A stretch of 64,000 nt of DNA. It comes from Phoronis australis. Taxonomy: Eukaryota; Phoronida; Phoronidae. The notes beneath the pieces are model-generated. The model saw only the letters and a program-made list of their open reading frames with translations. It searched no databases and was not told the origin of the DNA. How positions within the stretch are numbered: position 1 is the first letter of the stretch; each line of letters begins with the position of its first letter. This document shows, in pieces, positions 60,116 through 64,000 of this stretch. The DNA is taken from contig NMRA01000434.1 in NCBI GenBank assembly GCA_002633005.1, positions 89,874-153,873 of the forward strand. The letters run 5' to 3'. Both the position numbers and the translations under genes were made by a program.

Positions 60116-61156
60116 GAAATAAAGTCTCAGTGGTCGTGTTTTTAACGCAGTTATCCATTCAACAGTAAATCGGCTGAGCATTCCCATTAAAAACCCACCG
60201 CCTGTAAGATTCAGCGCCTACAGGCCATGTATTTCTTAAAATAATGCCAAACCCGGTTTTGGCATAATAACAGATAATAGAACGACTTTCCCGTCCAATT
60301 CTCTGAAAAGAAATGATGCTATGTAATGACCCTCGACCGTGACAAGCTTCAAACGGAGGAAAATTTTCTTTCAAAGTCTGCTCAAGGACCATAATGTCCC
60401 ATTTGTCGGAAATGGGGAGTATGAGTTTTTATTTGATTCCTGCTTTTGTCTTTTATTGTTCATGACGCCAATGATACAGAACAATTGGTTGAAATCATCA
60501 AAAATGGTTCAGCAGTCCTTTTTTAAAAATTATTGCCTGCTGGACCCAATATAGCCATCTCAAAAAACGTCAGGGAAACAAAACTATTTTAAGTGCTATG
60601 GTGAGCGCCGGTAAAACTTACAGACAATCCTTAAAAAGTCACGTCTGACGCACTAATCCACACAGCTAGTATCCACGTTTCATTTCTTAAAATGAAGGAA
60701 ATATTGTTGGGGATTCTTTGGGCTGAAAATGAAATCCATAATTTTGTCATTATGGCACTTCGTTGTCAGTGCTTCTGTAACGTTCCCCCGTGTTTTCTTC
60801 CACTGGATACTACGTTGCTCGAATTTTTCTTGTTTTATCAAAAAATTTCCACAATTTTTACCAGAGTCTGTTAATGAGCAATTTAAATTTGCTTTTAGGT
60901 TTCGTGTTTTACCCCTAGAAAAAGAAAAACTTGGTCTCAATGTTCATCCATTTGTTAAACATAGATCACCTGAGCAACATAGTTCCGGTTCGCGATGGTC
61001 AGGGCATCAAAGGGACTCGATTATTATTGTACAAAGCGGTAGAGTTGTATACTACCAGTTGAACGTTAGTGGCAGACATTCCGCACATATTTGTACTTTT
61101 AACACACCAGTTCATTCTTCAGTAGCTGCAGTGACCATCACTGGACGGGCTAAACT

Positions 61157-61252
61157 CAGTCCATGCGTCATGACTAGCCACCACGCGCCAGTCCATGCGT
61201 CATGACTAGCCACCACGCACCAGTCCATGCGTCACGACTAGCCACCACGCGC
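61157..61252 (+). repeat. Three tandem copies of a 32-bp unit
   Basis: Unit starts CAGTCCATGCGTCATGACTA at 61157, 61189 and 61221, differing at a few positions. It inflates an open frame on the plus strand that is not a real gene. Confidence 0.9.
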
Positions 61253-61557
61253 ATCAGCAGAAATTATGGATACCGTTCCATCTAAAATGTTACATCCGGA
61301 TTCCTGAATGTTGGTAAATAGTCAATAGAAAAACACCTGAAGATTTTACGTTCATCTTCTGGTTATTCCATGGCACAAATGGTGACCAGAAGAACATCAG
61401 GAAAACGACAAGAACAAATCTTAAATGATGAAATACCCTGGCATATGTACAAGCTTAATTTGGAATTCTAAATGTTATTCTATGTGCACTTAATGAGACT
61501 CGACTTCAAAATTTTTATGTAATGAAGAAGCAGACAGAAATTTTGTTGGTGCACATT

Positions 61558-61563
61558 TTATTG
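61558..61563 (-). terminator. PRELID1: Distal poly(A) signal of PRELID1
   Basis: The minus strand reads AATAAA, 921 bases after the PRELID1 stop codon, inside a T/A-rich stretch. Confidence 0.4.
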
Positions 61564-62244
61564 TTCTTGTTAACTTAAATATATATATATTCATATTTGT
61601 ATATACATGTATATCACTGTAAAATAAAAATCTCTAAGGATTTTGACTATTAATGCTGACTTAACATTTAATTTTTGAAACAAAACGAAAACGATGCTCT
61701 GCAGACCCTTGCCATTCATTAAAAGATTGATTGAACTTCGCCAACACCTTACAAAACATGCTAAACTGGAAAGCTTGGCTAATGCTTCAGGCTAGCTCGT
61801 TGAGAACTCGTGACAGGTCACCTATCTAGAAGCACCAAGTCCATTTTGGACAAAGTGAGGAGTTTTTGCTGAGCAATGTTTTCACCTTTCCAAGGAAAGC
61901 CTAGCTAGACAATAGCTGTTGGTGGAAGCAATTTTGTGTAAAAACACCAAAACATGATTTAGCATCCTTTCAACTTATAAGAATATTCCATACATTGTGG
62001 TATTGGTTGCACCTGCATAGATGTGCAATGGAATAGACAACACTTAATATACCCCTTACATGTGTTACATGCAATATGTAAGAGCATACAGCCACACCAC
62101 GAAATGATAATTTCCATCAATTTAATACCAAATACAGAGTTCGCAATGAGACCTAAACGGCCGTGCAGCACCATCTTTGAAAACCACAACTGTGGTTATG
62201 TTGAGGGTTAGAGCCCTGTTTTTTTGTAATAAGTGCTAGAGCTC

Positions 62245-62250
62245 TTTATT
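62245..62250 (-). terminator. PRELID1: Proximal poly(A) signal of PRELID1
   Basis: Minus-strand AATAAA 234 bases after the stop. It lies in the arm of a perfect 10-bp inverted repeat (62223-62232 and 62246-62255). Confidence 0.4.
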
Positions 62251-62483
62251 ACAAATGAAAACCATGGACCAAAATATATTTTTTCAACCAGAAGATTCAC
62301 CGACGCTACTTTGACATATTCCAGTTTTTGGTTTGACCAAACTAGCTCTGCATGAGATTTCGAACAAAACAGGTCACCTCTAACCAACTACCAACTCTGA
62401 ACTCTAATTTAATTACTTGTAATTCAGTTTCACAGGTGAAATAGAGGAGGATAGCTCCCTTATCATGATAAATTGTCCCAACT

Positions 62484-62813
62484 TCATGTGTTGCTACTTG
62501 GACTTTGGCAATTAGCCACTACAGGCCGTGCCCTGGCTTTGGCAAGTTCTTTGGCTTTACGAGCTGTGTCTTTGATTTTCTCAGTGTTCAGCATCTGGTG
62601 TTCTGGTACACTTTCCGGCATAAACATTTTTTGTAGAACATATTCAAATCCTTTATTAGTTTTCCCCACGTTTTTCTTGTAACGTTCAATCCCAAAGGCT
62701 TCTATGGCACGTACAAATCCGTAAAGGTCAGAGGTGATCCATGCTTGACGCTCAATTAATGTAGACTTTTTATCTTCTGGGTTCTTCTTGTAAACACATC
62801 TTTCTTCAACAAC
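62484..62813 (-). CDS. PRELID1: PRELI domain-containing protein 1, last coding exon (partial gene)
   Basis: Opens after a GTTTCAG acceptor and gives 109 codons and a TGA stop. The start VVEERCVY is identical to human PRELID1. QAWITSDLYGFVRAIEAFGIERYK and GKTNKGFEYVLQK then follow the end of the PRELI/MSF1 domain (human EAWVSSSLFGVSRAVQEFGL, KTMKGFEYILAKL). The tail (DTARKAKELAKARA) is lysine/alanine-rich like the LEA-like tail of the family. PRELID1 works with TRIAP1 in the mitochondrial intermembrane space, carrying phosphatidic acid to the inner membrane for cardiolipin synthesis. The N-terminal half of the domain is encoded by exons past the right edge. No further exon is seen in 62814-64000, which is therefore intron. 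Confidence 0.92.
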   Translation of the reverse strand, partial: VVEERCVYKKNPEDKKSTLIERQAWITSDLYGFVRAIEAFGIERYKKNVGKTNKGFEYVLQKMFMPESVPEHQMLNTEKIKDTARKAKELAKARARPVVANCQSPSSNT

Positions 62814-64000
62814 CTGAAACACATAACATACAAATACTTCAAACGAGTGTAACAGTCTTTTGGAAGAATAACAAAGCACATGACTATGTCAGACCTGTGT
62901 ATCACCAAAACTGCATTGGAGTACCATGAACACCAGATTTGAAGATTTTTCAGTAAATTTGCAGATATTCGCATACAGACCAAATTTTATTTTTCGCAGT
63001 GGACCTTTCACTAACTAAAAAAAAAACATTCAGAGCTTTCGCTGAATTCTTGCCTCTTTAGTGGACTTTTGTCTCGTTTTCTCGGACTTTTGGTTACTCT
63101 CAGAACCTTTTTGCCCACTTTGCCAAATGGAGGACTCATTCAAGTACCCCCGGCTATGTGCATGGGTACTTTTCCTACTTACTTGCCTCTGAAACAGTTT
63201 CTAAAATACACATAGCGAATTGATCACCAATTTTCAGAATACTTTAAGTTGTTTAGTTGAAGGACAACGCGCTTAGTGAAAAGATCTTGTTAATCAATAG
63301 AAAATGTCCTCACTGAACTAAGTTACGTTAATACATGCCTAATGCACACCTCATTTCTTAACACAAAACATATGTGCAAAAATGTGTTGATGAATCTGCC
63401 CTGGACAATGTTTTGCACCAGACGCTATTTTCTTAACTATTCACAAATCTTTTGAATAATTATTCATTGCAAGTGACTGTGAACACGTACCACCGTACTG
63501 CACACGAAAAGACCTCGAGGCTCAATTGTGGCTCGAGTATTATCGTCAGCTCAACATGCTACGAAGACAGTGCAGTCACCATGTCCGCAAAAAAACAACA
63601 CGCTATACAACTTGCAGTATAAATTCCATGATTCCTTGAATAAGACATTGTCATTCTTTGGAATAACGTTGCAAAAACAGTTGTTCCCTTCTTTCAAAAG
63701 CTACTTTCTTCACAGCTCAGAATATGCGACAACTCATGCTTTGCCATTTTGTCAACAGTACGTATTTAGCCGTAAATAGCCGGAATTAAACAAAGTAAGC
63801 AATCCACAAATCACAGAAGACATTGCTTATAGGTTAGGCTTGTGACACACATACCGATAGAAGAGGCCTTGCGATTCGCCGATTATCAGTCTATTTTGAG
63901 AATGAAACGAAGCAAGTTTTCCGAGTTTGTAGCTCAACTTTTTGGCTAAAATAATGATTTTACTATATTTTTTAATTTCTAACTTCAAAATCTTCTTCCT
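62814..64000 (-). other. PRELID1: PRELID1 intron (partial)
   Basis: Sequence upstream of the last exon on the minus strand. I searched it for the earlier PRELI-domain blocks and found none, so the preceding exon lies outside the window. No repeat stands out. Confidence 0.6.

Larger units (their letters stand above)
47455..61557. other. Intergenic region between MIEAP and PRELID1
   Basis: About 14 kb with no recognised exon. It contains R1 and R2 copies, a foldback element, a 31-bp perfect inverted repeat, a 108-bp tandem duplication, a poly-G run (53186-53198) and small tandem repeats. It should hold the MIEAP promoter, but no TATA box or CpG-rich core stands out near exon 1. A short plus-strand frame at 58399-58548 (MARTPPTQSKRNDEK) has no recognisable homology. 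Confidence 0.45.

Noticed and set aside
60729-61205. 158-codon plus-strand open frame
   Set aside because: It runs into the 32-bp tandem repeat at its end and matches nothing known; it lies in the 3' flank of PRELID1 on the other strand.
1-64000. CRISPR arrays, operons, phage or other prokaryotic systems
   Set aside because: Tandem repeats here lack spacer structure and there are no prokaryotic gene clusters; the genes are intron-bearing animal genes.

Overview
This is animal nuclear DNA: AT-rich, with long introns, GT-AG splice sites, many short dispersed repeats, a tRNA-derived SINE and one run of Ns (an assembly gap). Two recognisable genes with metazoan family signatures (SPATA18/MIEAP and PRELID1), a Slit-like LRR first exon and a Penelope-like element fragment point to an invertebrate animal such as an invertebrate deuterostome or lophotrochozoan. 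The species cannot be fixed from the sequence alone. All three genes lie on the minus strand, and no prokaryotic or viral gene system is present.

Layout by position. 1-3.5 kb: the first coding exon (3286-3440) of a secreted or membrane leucine-rich-repeat protein, with an apparent TATA box just upstream and the rest of the gene beyond the left edge. 3.5-11 kb: non-coding, no gene recognised. 11.6-47.4 kb: a complete eight-exon gene for a mitochondria-eating protein (MIEAP/SPATA18 family), 706 residues after joining. All splice phases agree, and a 25,015-bp third intron (15445-40459) holds most of the repeats. 47.5-61.5 kb: intergenic, rich in foldback elements, MITE-like copies and small satellites. 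61.5-64 kb: the last coding exon and 3' UTR of PRELID1, with its upstream exons beyond the right edge.

Repeats. A 242-bp tRNA-derived SINE has a perfect 12-bp target-site duplication. A MITE-like family (here called R1) has seven copies listed and a second dispersed family (R2) has four. A Penelope-type GIY-YIG endonuclease fragment is joined to a 290-bp leader that also occurs alone 9 kb away. A ~1.2-kb foldback element has tandem arrays in its arms. A ~430-bp tandem array carries ten AGGTCA hexamers, including two perfect DR1 nuclear-receptor-type sites.

How the genes relate. In mammals PRELID1 delivers phosphatidic acid for cardiolipin synthesis, and MIEAP is a cardiolipin-binding mitochondrial quality-control protein. 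Here they are neighbours in the same orientation, PRELID1 upstream of MIEAP, about 14 kb apart. Whether that is meaningful or chance needs a synteny comparison. I found no clearly new biological system; the strongest leads are the repeat structures and this gene pairing.
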